NCBI RefSeq assembly: GCF_035917455.1
Contig: NZ_CP109078.1
Coordinates: 372,001-436,000 of the forward strand
DNA from: Micromonospora sp. NBC_01796
GTDB taxonomy: Bacteria; Actinomycetota; Actinomycetes; Mycobacteriales; Micromonosporaceae
Reading direction: 5' to 3'
DNA: 64,000 nucleotides
A program made the translations under genes and the position numbers. The notes under the pieces are model-generated. The model did not search any database, was not told where the DNA came from, and was given only the letters and a program-made list of their open reading frames with translations. Positions 1-8,140 of this stretch are shown here, in pieces. Position 1 is the first letter of the stretch, and the number at the start of each line of letters is the position of its first letter.

Positions 1-1503
1 GGCCGCCGCCGCCGTGGGCAGGCCGCCCCATCCGCCGGTGCTGCCGGTGGTTGCGTCCGGGTCGTGCGCCAGCTCGTCCGGGGTGCCGGTCGGCTCGCCC
101 GTCGTCGCGAGGACCGTGGTGCCGACCATGCCGACGGACGTGCTGACCACCACCTCGATCCCGCCGACCTGCAACGGTGCGGCGAACGAGCCGAGGATCC
201 GTTCGGCGAGCGCGACCGCCTCGTCGCGGGTGCCGCTGAGCACGACCACGAACTCGTCCCCACCGACCCGGGCGACGATCGCCGCCGCCGGCACCAGCGC
301 CCGCAACCGCTTGCCGACCTCGACGATGAGCTGGTCGCCGGTGTCGTGGCCCCACGAGTCGTTGACCATCTTGAAGCCGTCGAGGTCGAGGAAGTACACC
401 CAGATCCCGGTCGGGACGGCCGCCGCCCGGCGCAGCAGCCGGCCGACCTCGCGCGACAGCGCCCGCCGGTTCGGCAGCCCGGTCAGCGGATCGTGGGTGG
501 CGTGGTGCTCGTAGCGGCGTTGGGCGGTGGCATATCCCTGCACCGCCGACACCGCGCGGACCAGCAGCAACGCCACCATGGTCGCCCCGGCGAACGCGGG
601 AACCAGCCGTTCGACCGACGTCGGCCGGTCGAGTACGGCGATCAGCACGAACGGCGCGGCCAGCGCCGGGCAGATCAGCAGCAGCCTCGGCCAGGACCAG
701 GCCTGCACCGGCAGCGGCATGGCCCGGCCCAGGAACACCACCGAGGGGTGCAGTGCGGCGGCACCGACCATGGCGAAGCCGAGCAGGAACGGCAGGTCCA
801 GGATCGGTGCACCGGAGAGGGTGCCGTACAGCCCGACGATCGCGTACGCCAGGTCACCGAGGAGCAGCGACGACATCATGGCGACCAGCAGCCAGTAGCT
901 GGGCCGGCGGGCGGCGGTGGTGAAGGCGAGGTTGACCAGGAGCAGGAGCAGCACCACGTCGAAGACCGGGTACGTGCCGGCGAGCGCCGAGACCATCACC
1001 GGTCGGCCCTGGATCGACGCCGCCGGTACGGCGAGCAGCAGCAGCGATACGCAGGCCGCGCCGAGGCAGACGATGAGGCCGTCGATGACGGCGTGCCGTT
1101 CCAGCCCTCCCCTGGCCCGGAGCAGCCCGCCCACGCCGAGGATCATCAACAGGTAGCCGGGCACAGTGAACGCGTCGGCGGCCAGGGCGGACAGTCCGCT
1201 CCGGTCCGCGGCCCAGGGTCGGACCAACGCCCCGACCAGGAACAACGAGCTGGCCGCACTGAGCAGGTACCAGGGGTGGCGGGGCACGGCGCGGTGCCAC
1301 CAGGGCCCGATCACCAGGACGACGGCCGTACCGACGCCCACCGCGCCGAACAGGGCGGCGCCGAGTCGGTCGGAAAGGTTGGCGGCGTACAGCAGGGCGA
1401 CGGCGACCCCGGCGGCGAGGAACGCCACCGAGCCGGACGCGGAGGCCCGGTCGACCGGGGTCGAGCGTCGCATCGAGATCGCCCCCAGCGAACCTTCCGT
1501 CAT
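1..1503 (-). CDS. Membrane-anchored GGDEF protein (diguanylate cyclase-like), 3' end outside window
   Basis: Read on the minus strand from ATG at 1503 and open to base 1, so the C-terminus is missing. About 310 N-terminal residues form many hydrophobic segments (integral-membrane sensor region). A cytoplasmic GGDEF domain follows, opening with the typical DPLTGLPNRRAL motif near residue 335 and carrying an intact GGDEF signature at residues 414-418. An intact signature normally means c-di-GMP synthesis from two GTP. The visible tail after it is Gly/Thr/Pro-rich, and an EAL or other domain could follow off the edge. The ligand of the membrane part is unknown. It is transcribed away from the beta-lactamase-like gene, and an inverted repeat at 1539-1564 sits just upstream. 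Confidence 0.88.
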   Translation of the reverse strand, partial: MTEGSLGAISMRRSTPVDRASASGSVAFLAAGVAVALLYAANLSDRLGAALFGAVGVGTAVVLVIGPWWHRAVPRHPWYLLSAASSLFLVGALVRPWAADRSGLSALAADAFTVPGYLLMILGVGGLLRARGGLERHAVIDGLIVCLGAACVSLLLLAVPAASIQGRPVMVSALAGTYPVFDVVLLLLLVNLAFTTAARRPSYWLLVAMMSSLLLGDLAYAIVGLYGTLSGAPILDLPFLLGFAMVGAAALHPSVVFLGRAMPLPVQAWSWPRLLLICPALAAPFVLIAVLDRPTSVERLVPAFAGATMVALLLVRAVSAVQGYATAQRRYEHHATHDPLTGLPNRRALSREVGRLLRRAAAVPTGIWVYFLDLDGFKMVNDSWGHDTGDQLIVEVGKRLRALVPAAAIVARVGGDEFVVVLSGTRDEAVALAERILGSFAAPLQVGGIEVVVSTSVGMVGTTVLATTGEPTGTPDELAHDPDATTGSTGGWGGLPTAAAA

Positions 1504-1538
1504 CTGACCGACCAGCAGGCGCACCACGCTACCAACCG

Positions 1539-1564
1539 GATCATCCGACGTGCTGTGGATGATC
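1539..1564. promoter_or_regulatory. Inverted repeat upstream of GGDEF gene
   Basis: Perfect 8-bp arms GATCATCC and GGATGATC separated by 10 bases. The element lies 36 bases before the start codon of the GGDEF gene, where a promoter or operator would be expected. No binding protein can be named. Confidence 0.35.
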
Positions 1565-1641
1565 GACTGGACTTGGTGGGCCGATCGGATGAGTAACGCA
1601 CTGCCTGTGCGATCACGCACGACAACTACCCCGAACGCCGG

Positions 1642-1662
1642 GCGCGGAATCCCGTTCCGCGC
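1642..1662. promoter_or_regulatory. Inverted repeat upstream of beta-lactamase-like gene
   Basis: Perfect 8-bp arms GCGCGGAA and TTCCGCGC with a 5-base spacer, about 100 bases before the TTG start of the beta-lactamase-like gene. It could be an operator or a small hairpin in a leader. No U-tract follows, so a terminator is less likely, and no gene ends here. Confidence 0.3.
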
Positions 1663-1762
1663 TCGTCGGGCGATCTAGGGACAACGGAGCGATTTGGGGT
1701 GGTCTATGGTGTCCGGGTCGAGCCCACGGGGGGTTCGTAACGGCTCCGAACGGAGAACTAAC

Positions 1763-2782
1763 TTGTCCACCACGGTGAATCGCAGGACCGCACTGGGTTT
1801 CGGCACGGCGGCAACGGCAGGGCTGGTGTTCGGCACCGGCAGCGGCGCCTCGGCCGCGAACACGTCCGACCGGGGTGCGGCCACGGACACCCTCGGACCG
1901 GCCGAGCACCGGGTCGGGAAGATCTACTACCGGGCCTCGACCGAGGCGGGCGGGACCTGGCGGGCCCGGATCAGCGTCAACGCCCCCGACGGCAGCGCTC
2001 TGCCGGCGGTGGAACAGGGCGCCGACGACCAGGTCGAGGCGTACAGCGTGAACAAGGTGGCGGTGGCCGTCGCGGTGCTGGACAAGGTCGACCGTGGCCT
2101 GCTGCAACTGAACCAGACCGTCGAGGTGAGCGCCGCGATCGTGATTCCCGACGGTGACGGCATCTTCCGGCTCGACGGCGCGTACCCGAGCACGGTGACG
2201 ATCGGGCACGCGCTCGCCGCCCTGCTCACCGTCTCGGACGACACCTCCGTACGGCTCTGCGGCCTGGTCTGCCCGGCACTGGAAATCAACCAGATCCTGG
2301 TCGCCAAGGGCTTCCCGAACACCCAGGTCGAGCCGGTCGCCAACCCCAACCGCTTCTTCCTCGGCACCACCACGCCCCGGGAGACCCACGACCTGCTCCG
2401 CGCCCTGGTCGCGGGCACCCTGCTCTCCCCCGCCTCCACCGCGTTCCTGCTGGCCGCGCTCCGGTCGCCGATCGCCTACCCGGACGGCATCCGGCACGAC
2501 ATGTCCTCCGCTGACCGGGAGCGGGTGGCGACCAAGGCCGGCTGGTTCAACGGTGGCCGCAACGAGGCCGGCATCATGTTCGGCACCGACGGCACGCCCC
2601 GGCTGACCTACGCGATCTTCGCCGACGGCCAGGCCGACCCGGACAACTTCGGCCCGACCCACCCGGCCACCCACGCCCGTGCGGTGATGGGCCGGCGGTT
2701 CCTGGAGACGGTCACCGAGCCGGGTGCCGCAGCGGCCACGTCCCGCGCCCGGTCGGCGTACCGGCCGAGCAACGGCGGCTGA
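1763..2782 (+). CDS. Tat-exported class A beta-lactamase-like serine hydrolase
   Basis: The TTG start at 1763 is chosen because GGAG sits 7 bases upstream; GTG at 1775 is an alternative. The N-terminus is a twin-arginine signal (NRRTALGF followed by a hydrophobic stretch ending near GASA). The remainder matches the class A serine beta-lactamase fold: S95-V-N-K98 (SxxK), S158-D-D in place of SDN, E190-PVAN194 equivalent to E166/N170 on the omega loop just before TTTPRE, and K258-A-G in place of K[T/S]G. About 339 residues. Nucleophile, general base and SxxK lysine are present, so hydrolysis of beta-lactams or related D-peptides is plausible. The KAG and SDD variants make the substrate uncertain. 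It stands alone, with the next gene 63 bases downstream. Confidence 0.8.
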   Translation: MSTTVNRRTALGFGTAATAGLVFGTGSGASAANTSDRGAATDTLGPAEHRVGKIYYRASTEAGGTWRARISVNAPDGSALPAVEQGADDQVEAYSVNKVAVAVAVLDKVDRGLLQLNQTVEVSAAIVIPDGDGIFRLDGAYPSTVTIGHALAALLTVSDDTSVRLCGLVCPALEINQILVAKGFPNTQVEPVANPNRFFLGTTTPRETHDLLRALVAGTLLSPASTAFLLAALRSPIAYPDGIRHDMSSADRERVATKAGWFNGGRNEAGIMFGTDGTPRLTYAIFADGQADPDNFGPTHPATHARAVMGRRFLETVTEPGAAAATSRARSAYRPSNGG

Positions 2783-2845
2783 CAAATCCACGCCCGATCC
2801 GGGGGCCGGCCACCGGTCGGTTCCCGGACCGGGGAGGATGGGCGG

Positions 2846-4024
2846 ATGGGTAGGGCGAAGATCGTGGGCGAACCGGGCCGGGGCCACGCCGACCGTTCAG
2901 GGGCGCGCCGCCGTCGGCGCCGCCGCGCCGGGGGTCTGCTCGCCCTGGCCGCCGTCGCCGCCGCGGCCTGGGCCGTCCGGGACATCCCGGTCGCGATGGG
3001 TGCCCGCGCCGCCGGTGACCGGGCAGCCAGGCTGCGGTCCTCCCCGCAGTACGAGGGCGACAGCTTCCGCAACCAGGCCAGCACCCGGACGATGGTCGCC
3101 GAATCCGGGCGCAACGTCCTGCTCCAGTTCCTCTTCGGCGGCCACCGGCGCAAGCCGGCCGACCCGGTCCCGCTGGTCGACCCCGGCACGACCGACCCGG
3201 CCACGGCGCCCGCCGACGAACTGGCCGTCATCTGGTACGGACACGCCTCGGTCCTGGTCGAGATCGAGGGCCGACGGGTGCTGGTCGATCCGATGTGGAG
3301 CGAACGGTGCTCGCCGTCGCGCCTGGTCGGGCCGCAGCGGCTGCACCCGCCACCGGTGCCGCTGGAGCAACTCCCCACGGTCGACGCGATCCTGATCTCG
3401 CACGACCACTACGACCACCTGGACCTGGCCACCGTACGGGTGTTGCTGCGGACCCAGTCGGCGCCGTTCCTGGTCCCGCTCGGCGTCGGCGCCCACCTGG
3501 CCCGGTGGGGTGTGCCGGAGTCGCGGATCGTCGAGCTGGACTGGACCGAGAACGTCACGGTCGCCGGGCTGCGGTTCACCGCGACCGCCGCGCAGCACTT
3601 CTCCGGGCGCGGCTTCACCCGCAACCGCACCCTCTGGGGCTCCTGGGTCATCAGCGGGGAGACCCGGCGGGTGTTCTACTCCGGCGACTCCGGCTACTTC
3701 TCCGGGTACGCCGAGATCGGCCGGGAGCACGGCCCGTTCGACGTCACGCTGATCCAGGTCGGTGCGTACGCGCCCGCCTGGCCGGAGATCCACATGTTCC
3801 CGGAGGAGGCGGTCACCGCCCACCTGGACCTGCGCGGGGAGTTGCTGGTCCCGGTGCACTGGGCGACGTTCAACCTCGCCGTGCACGCCTGGGCCGATCC
3901 GGTCGACCGGCTGTGGCGGGAGGCGAAGGCCCGCGACGTACGGCTGGCCGTGCCCCGACCCGGTGAGCGGGTCGTGGTCGACCTGCCGCCACCGGTCGAC
4001 GGCTGGTGGCAGGACATCGTCTGA
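2846..4024 (+). CDS. Membrane-anchored metallo-beta-lactamase-fold hydrolase, NAPE-PLD/UlaG type
   Basis: 392 residues. A basic, Arg-rich N-terminus is followed by one hydrophobic segment (about residues 28-45), suggesting a signal anchor. The metallo-beta-lactamase domain begins with WYGHAS near residue 130 and contains the di-metal motif H186-D-H188-Y-D190-H191, then a QHFSGR histidine, a YSGDSGYF aspartate and a VHWATF histidine near the C-terminus. This pattern fits the branch related to N-acyl-phosphatidylethanolamine phospholipase D and the UlaG/RomA group, hydrolysing phosphodiesters or lactones. The true substrate cannot be told from sequence. It converges on the HD-domain gene with 32 bases between. 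Confidence 0.8.
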   Translation: MGRAKIVGEPGRGHADRSGARRRRRRRAGGLLALAAVAAAAWAVRDIPVAMGARAAGDRAARLRSSPQYEGDSFRNQASTRTMVAESGRNVLLQFLFGGHRRKPADPVPLVDPGTTDPATAPADELAVIWYGHASVLVEIEGRRVLVDPMWSERCSPSRLVGPQRLHPPPVPLEQLPTVDAILISHDHYDHLDLATVRVLLRTQSAPFLVPLGVGAHLARWGVPESRIVELDWTENVTVAGLRFTATAAQHFSGRGFTRNRTLWGSWVISGETRRVFYSGDSGYFSGYAEIGREHGPFDVTLIQVGAYAPAWPEIHMFPEEAVTAHLDLRGELLVPVHWATFNLAVHAWADPVDRLWREAKARDVRLAVPRPGERVVVDLPPPVDGWWQDIV

Positions 4025-4039
4025 CCCGTGGGCGGGTCC

Positions 4040-4058
4040 GGCCCCGGTGAACGGGGTC
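4040..4058. terminator. Short hairpin between convergent genes
   Basis: GGCCCCG and CGGGGTC can pair (one G-U) around a 5-base loop in the only 32 bases between two convergent genes, overlapping the stop codon of the minus-strand gene. No U-tract is present. It is a plausible bidirectional terminator. Confidence 0.35.
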
Positions 4059-5598
4059 AGAGCACGAACGCGTCGGTCCAGAGCTGCCCGGAGCGGCCGG
4101 AGAGGGCGTCGAGCAACGCGACCGCCTGGCTGTCGGTCAGCGAGGCGACGAAGTCGATGATCGCCCGTCCGCGCGCCTTACCGGCCCGGCCCGGCGTACG
4201 CGGGTGCAACTCCGCCTCGGCGAGGTCGATCAGGTCGTGCAGCCTGCGCGGTAGCCGGGCCTCCTCGCGGGGGTCGAGGATCCAGTCGAGCAGGGCCTGG
4301 ACCAGGGTGTCCAGCAGCCGGGCCTGTCCCCGCTGGTGCAGGGCCAGGTCGGGCCGGGCGAGCACGAACTGGTGGTGGACGAACTTGAGTACCTGCACCT
4401 CGTGCCACTGCACCGGGGCGAGCAGGACGTGCCCTGCCCGTACCGGCGGGTCGGGGACCACGGTGATGGCGTCCACCAGCCGGCGGGTCCACCGGGCGGA
4501 GAAGCCCGACACCCCCTGCTCGGCCTCGATCGAGCCGTCGAAGGGTGCGGCCAGCAGCCCGTCGACCAGTTCGAGTCGTACGTGTTCGACCGCGGCGGCG
4601 AATGCCTCGTCGTCGCTGATCCAGGCGTCCTTGCGGTGCAGTTGCCGGCGCAGCCGCTCGATCGGGGCGCCCTGCCGGCGCAGCCCGTGTTCGAGGGCCG
4701 CGTCGGTCATCGACCGGTACCGGTCGATGTCGCGCTGCCAGGCGAGCAGTTCGGCCGCGACGGCGCCTTGGCGCAGCACCCCGACCCGGTGGAAGTCCTC
4801 CACGTCGTGGATCGCGTACGCGATGTCGTCGGCGGTATCCATGATCGACGCCTCGACGGTCTGCTGCCAGTCGGCGATCCGCCCGGCGAACGGCGCCCGA
4901 GCCTGCCGCAGGTCCTCCACCTCAGTGCTGTAGGCGCCGAACTTCGCCGACCCGCTGTCCGGGTCGTCCGGCGGCGCGGTCGCCCCGCGCGGGGGCGGGT
5001 CGAACTGCCGGGGGTGCGGGTCGGGGTAACCGGACCGGGTCCACGGGTACTTCAGGATGGCCGCCCGGACCGCGGCGGTCAGGTCCAGACCGATGGTCGC
5101 CATGCCGCGGATCTCGGTGCTGGTGACGATCCGGTACGACTGGGCGTTGCCCTCGAACCCGTCCGGCAGCCCGAGCCGCTGCCGGGCGATCCGATCGAGC
5201 ACCTCCTCACCGAGGTGCCCGAACGGCGGGTGCCCGAGGTCGTGGGCGAGCGCCGCGGCCTCGACCACGTCCGGGTCGCAGCCGCCGAGGGAGTCCAGCA
5301 GGTCGCGGTAGCGCTTGTCGGCGGTCAGCCGCTCCGCCACCGCTCGCCCCACCTGGGCGACCTTCAGGCTGTGCGTCAACCGGTTGTGTACGAGCAGCCC
5401 GGAGCCGCCCGGGGAGATCACCTGGGTGACGCCGCCGAGCCGGGCGAAGAAGGGTGAGCTGACGATCCGGTCCCGGTCGGCCCGGAACGGGCTCCCGGCG
5501 AGGTCACCGAGGGCACCGGCACTGCCGCCGAAGAGGCGTCTGGCCCGGGGATCGACCTTCGCCGCGTTCAGCGCCTCGTTCGCCGCCGAAGACTCCAT
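4057..5598 (-). CDS. dgt: dGTP triphosphohydrolase-like HD-domain protein
   Basis: 513 residues. The N-terminal half has the family features: a conserved RLTHS histidine (H76), the HD metal pair H119-D120 within ALAHDLGHPPFGH, and a later DTADDIAYAIHD segment supplying the last metal-binding aspartates. Members of this group hydrolyse dNTPs, classically dGTP, to the deoxynucleoside and triphosphate, limiting dNTP pools. The length and extended C-terminal helical region fit type-1 dGTPase-like proteins of actinobacteria. Start ATG at 5598. Its upstream neighbour on the same strand is the permease gene, which ends 51 bases away. Substrate preference among dNTPs cannot be read from sequence. Confidence 0.87.
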   Translation of the reverse strand: MESSAANEALNAAKVDPRARRLFGGSAGALGDLAGSPFRADRDRIVSSPFFARLGGVTQVISPGGSGLLVHNRLTHSLKVAQVGRAVAERLTADKRYRDLLDSLGGCDPDVVEAAALAHDLGHPPFGHLGEEVLDRIARQRLGLPDGFEGNAQSYRIVTSTEIRGMATIGLDLTAAVRAAILKYPWTRSGYPDPHPRQFDPPPRGATAPPDDPDSGSAKFGAYSTEVEDLRQARAPFAGRIADWQQTVEASIMDTADDIAYAIHDVEDFHRVGVLRQGAVAAELLAWQRDIDRYRSMTDAALEHGLRRQGAPIERLRRQLHRKDAWISDDEAFAAAVEHVRLELVDGLLAAPFDGSIEAEQGVSGFSARWTRRLVDAITVVPDPPVRAGHVLLAPVQWHEVQVLKFVHHQFVLARPDLALHQRGQARLLDTLVQALLDWILDPREEARLPRRLHDLIDLAEAELHPRTPGRAGKARGRAIIDFVASLTDSQAVALLDALSGRSGQLWTDAFVL

Positions 5599-5649
5599 GA
5601 TCAGACGCTAGCCCAGCCGGACCCGGCAGGTGTGCGCAGCCCCGATCGA

Positions 5650-7152
5650 TCACGCCTTGGCCTCGGCCCTCGGCACGGCACCGGCGGGTGGCGACGCCGG
5701 GACCGGTTCACGGGTCCCGCCCCCGATGCCGGCGTAGACCTCCGGTCGCATCGACCTGAGGGCGACCCCCCGGAGCAGGCCGATCAGGACGGCGAGCACG
5801 GGCAGGGCCGGCAGCAGGGCACGCAGGTAGGTGGGGGTGCCGGGGGCGAGCAACGTACCGAAGTCGGCCAGCAGGACGACCAGGACCACGCTGAGTCCCA
5901 TGGTGGCGAGGGTGGGCGCGATCAGCCGCTGCCAGCGCGACTCGGCGGTGACCGTACGGCCGTTGAAGAACCCGACCACGGCCACCGAGGTCAGCGTCAG
6001 CAGGACCAGTACGCCGACCGCCCCGACCCCGCTGAGCCAGGTGAACAGGTCGGTCAGCGGGTCCCGACCGGCAGCGGCGAAGCCGAGCAGCACCGCGAGC
6101 GCCAGCCCGGTCTGGACCAGTGAGCCGGCAACCGGTGCGCCGGTGCGTACGCCGACCCGGCCCAGCCTGGCCGGCAGCACCCGTTCGAATCCGAGCAGGT
6201 AGAACTGGCGGGCGACGGTGTTGTGCCCGGCGAGCAGCGCGGCCAGTACGGCGGTGGCGAGCAGAGCCTGGGCGGTGACCGCCAGCGCCACCCCGCCGTG
6301 CCGGGCGAGGACGTCGGCGACCAGTCCGGGACCGGCGACGGCGGCCACGGTCGCGGTGTTGTCCGGACCGGTCGCCACGGTCAGCGCCCAGGCGCAGAGC
6401 GCGTAGCAGCCGCCGATGCCGGCGATGGCGAGGTAGGTGGCGCGGGCGACGGTCCGGCCCGGATCCCTGACCTGCGTACGGTGGGCCGGGCCCGATTCCA
6501 CTCCGACGAAGGCGGCGACGGCGAGGGCGAGCACGGCACCGAGTCCGGCCACCGGAAGGTTCGCCGGGTCGAGCCCGGTGGTGGTGACCGAGGCGCCGGC
6601 CGGGTTGTCGAGCGCGAGGGCCACCAGGGCGGTCAGGACGAGCAGTTCCAGGACCAGCAACCCCAGCAGGACGGTCCCGGAGAGATCCAACTGGCGCAGC
6701 CCGAGCAACCCGACCACCGCCCAGGCGAGCAGAGCCCAGATCCACCAGTCGAGTTCGACGGCGAATTCGTCGCTGGCGAACTCGCCGAGAATCGCGCCGA
6801 TCAGTCCGTAGAGGCTGATCTGGATCGCGTTGTACGCGACCAATGCGACGAACGCGGCGCCGACCGCCCCGACCCGCCCGAGCCCATTCGCGATGTACGA
6901 GTGCGACGATCCGGGGTTCGGCACGTACCGGCCCATCGCGGCGTAACCGACGGCGAAGACGCCCAGGACGACGGTCAGCACCAGAAAGCAGAACGCGGCG
7001 CCGACGTTGCCGCTGACGGCGTACAGGATGGGGATGGTCCCACCGACCGCGGTCAGCGGCCCGGCGGTCGCGGCGACGAAGAGGGCGAGCCGTCCGGTGC
7101 CGAGTCGACCGGGGTGCAGTGGGATACCGGGGGCGGGCGGCTCGGTTGGCAT
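5650..7152 (-). CDS. APC-superfamily amino-acid permease
   Basis: 500 residues and about 12 hydrophobic segments throughout. The first segment (LFVAATAGPLTAVGGTIP) and the early FGNVGAAF-like and GSSHSYIANGLG stretches resemble APC-family cation/amino-acid transporters. ATG at 7152 is chosen over an in-frame TTG at 7194 because AGGAG lies 9 bases upstream of it. The substrate is unknown. A perfect 16-bp palindrome lies 28 bases upstream of the start codon and is a good candidate operator. Confidence 0.8.
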   Translation of the reverse strand: MPTEPPAPGIPLHPGRLGTGRLALFVAATAGPLTAVGGTIPILYAVSGNVGAAFCFLVLTVVLGVFAVGYAAMGRYVPNPGSSHSYIANGLGRVGAVGAAFVALVAYNAIQISLYGLIGAILGEFASDEFAVELDWWIWALLAWAVVGLLGLRQLDLSGTVLLGLLVLELLVLTALVALALDNPAGASVTTTGLDPANLPVAGLGAVLALAVAAFVGVESGPAHRTQVRDPGRTVARATYLAIAGIGGCYALCAWALTVATGPDNTATVAAVAGPGLVADVLARHGGVALAVTAQALLATAVLAALLAGHNTVARQFYLLGFERVLPARLGRVGVRTGAPVAGSLVQTGLALAVLLGFAAAGRDPLTDLFTWLSGVGAVGVLVLLTLTSVAVVGFFNGRTVTAESRWQRLIAPTLATMGLSVVLVVLLADFGTLLAPGTPTYLRALLPALPVLAVLIGLLRGVALRSMRPEVYAGIGGGTREPVPASPPAGAVPRAEAKA

Positions 7153-7179
7153 CGTGGATCGCTCCTGGCCGGTCGAAAC

Positions 7180-7195
7180 ATTGTCGATCGACAAT
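7180..7195. promoter_or_regulatory. 16-bp perfect palindrome, candidate operator of the permease gene
   Basis: ATTGTCGATCGACAAT is fully self-complementary and lies in the divergent region between the permease (minus) and GPP34 (plus) genes. TTGTCnnnnGACAA-type dyads are common operators for GntR- and related repressors. No such regulator gene is adjacent, so the binder would be encoded elsewhere. Confidence 0.55.
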
Positions 7196-7387
7196 CAGGA
7201 GAGGTTATGGCCGTTTCCGGCGGGCGACAAGTTCGTACGGAGATCCGACAGTTTCGCCCCCGTCGAGTCCATTGCCCGACGCAACGCCGAGAACGGGTTG
7301 AGCGCCGTGATTCCTTGCCGTAGCGTCCTGCATCAACACGCGGAGCAATCGAAGCGTCACGACGGTACCGGGCGGGGCCGGAGAGCC

Positions 7388-8041
7388 ATGAACAACTTCC
7401 TGGGCGATACCGAACGACTCGCCGATGAGCTGTTCCTCATCGGACACGACGACTACAACGGCCGTCCGCTGGCCGCCGCCAACCTGCTCGACCCGGCCCT
7501 GGCCGGTGCGATCCTCGCCGAACTGGCCCTCGCCGGCCGGATCACCATCACCCGCGGCGAGGTCTTCGTCGCCGACAACCGGGCCTGGCAGGACCCGGTC
7601 GCGGACCGGGCACTGGGCGAGATCGTCCGGCACGGCGACGGGTACGACGCCCGGGGCTGGCTGGAGTTCATCCGCCCCCAGGTCCACGAGCAGGTCGGAC
7701 TCCGGTTGGTCAGCGCGGGTGCGCTGCGGCGGGAGAGCCGGCGCGGGCTGAGTCTGCGGATGAAGGTGCGCTGGCCCGGCCGCGACCCGAACCGGGTGGC
7801 CGCACCCCGGGTCCGGCTCGCCGCCGTCCTCGAACGCTCGGACCAACCCCTGGACATCCGCAACGCGACGCTGGCCGCGCTGGTCCGGTCCGGTGGCATG
7901 ATCGGCGTACTCGGCCTGCCCGAGCATGCCGTTGCGCAGCGCATCTCGGCCGCCCGTCGGCTGCTGCCGCCCGCCCTGGCCGACCTGCTGAACGCGGTCG
8001 ACGCGACGGTGGCCGCCGCCACCCTCACCCCCCGCCGCTGA
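7388..8041 (+). CDS. GPP34-family (GOLPH3/Vps74-like) protein
   Basis: 217 residues. Start ATG at 7388 preceded by GGAGAG. The sequence has the bacterial GPP34 pattern: an N-terminal ADELFLIGHDD segment, LLDPALAGAILAELALAGRI, and a C-terminal region with LAALVRSGGMIGVL. Eukaryotic relatives bind phosphatidylinositol 4-phosphate and sort Golgi glycosyltransferases. Actinomycete members are usually cytosolic with no proven role. No signal peptide or membrane segment is seen. It stands alone, divergent from the permease and followed by tex about 100 bases on. Confidence 0.85.
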   Translation: MNNFLGDTERLADELFLIGHDDYNGRPLAAANLLDPALAGAILAELALAGRITITRGEVFVADNRAWQDPVADRALGEIVRHGDGYDARGWLEFIRPQVHEQVGLRLVSAGALRRESRRGLSLRMKVRWPGRDPNRVAAPRVRLAAVLERSDQPLDIRNATLAALVRSGGMIGVLGLPEHAVAQRISAARRLLPPALADLLNAVDATVAAATLTPRR

Positions 8042-8140
8042 GGACCGCCTCTGTCGGGCGCCGGCCGGGCGGCGCGACGCGGACGGGTGGCGGACGGCAG
8101 AATGCGTACGTAACCCACCCGGAAAAGGCGGACCAGGATC

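Noticed and set aside
7153-7194. Upstream TTG start for the permease, adding 14 residues
   Set aside because: The extra residues come from the palindrome region and ATG 7152 has a better Shine-Dalgarno.
7207-7323. 38-codon frame with AGGAGAGG upstream of ATG 7207, on the plus strand
   Set aside because: Despite the good ribosome-binding site its third positions are far less GC-rich than real genes here and the peptide is Arg-rich without pattern; it is probably chance within the divergent promoter region.
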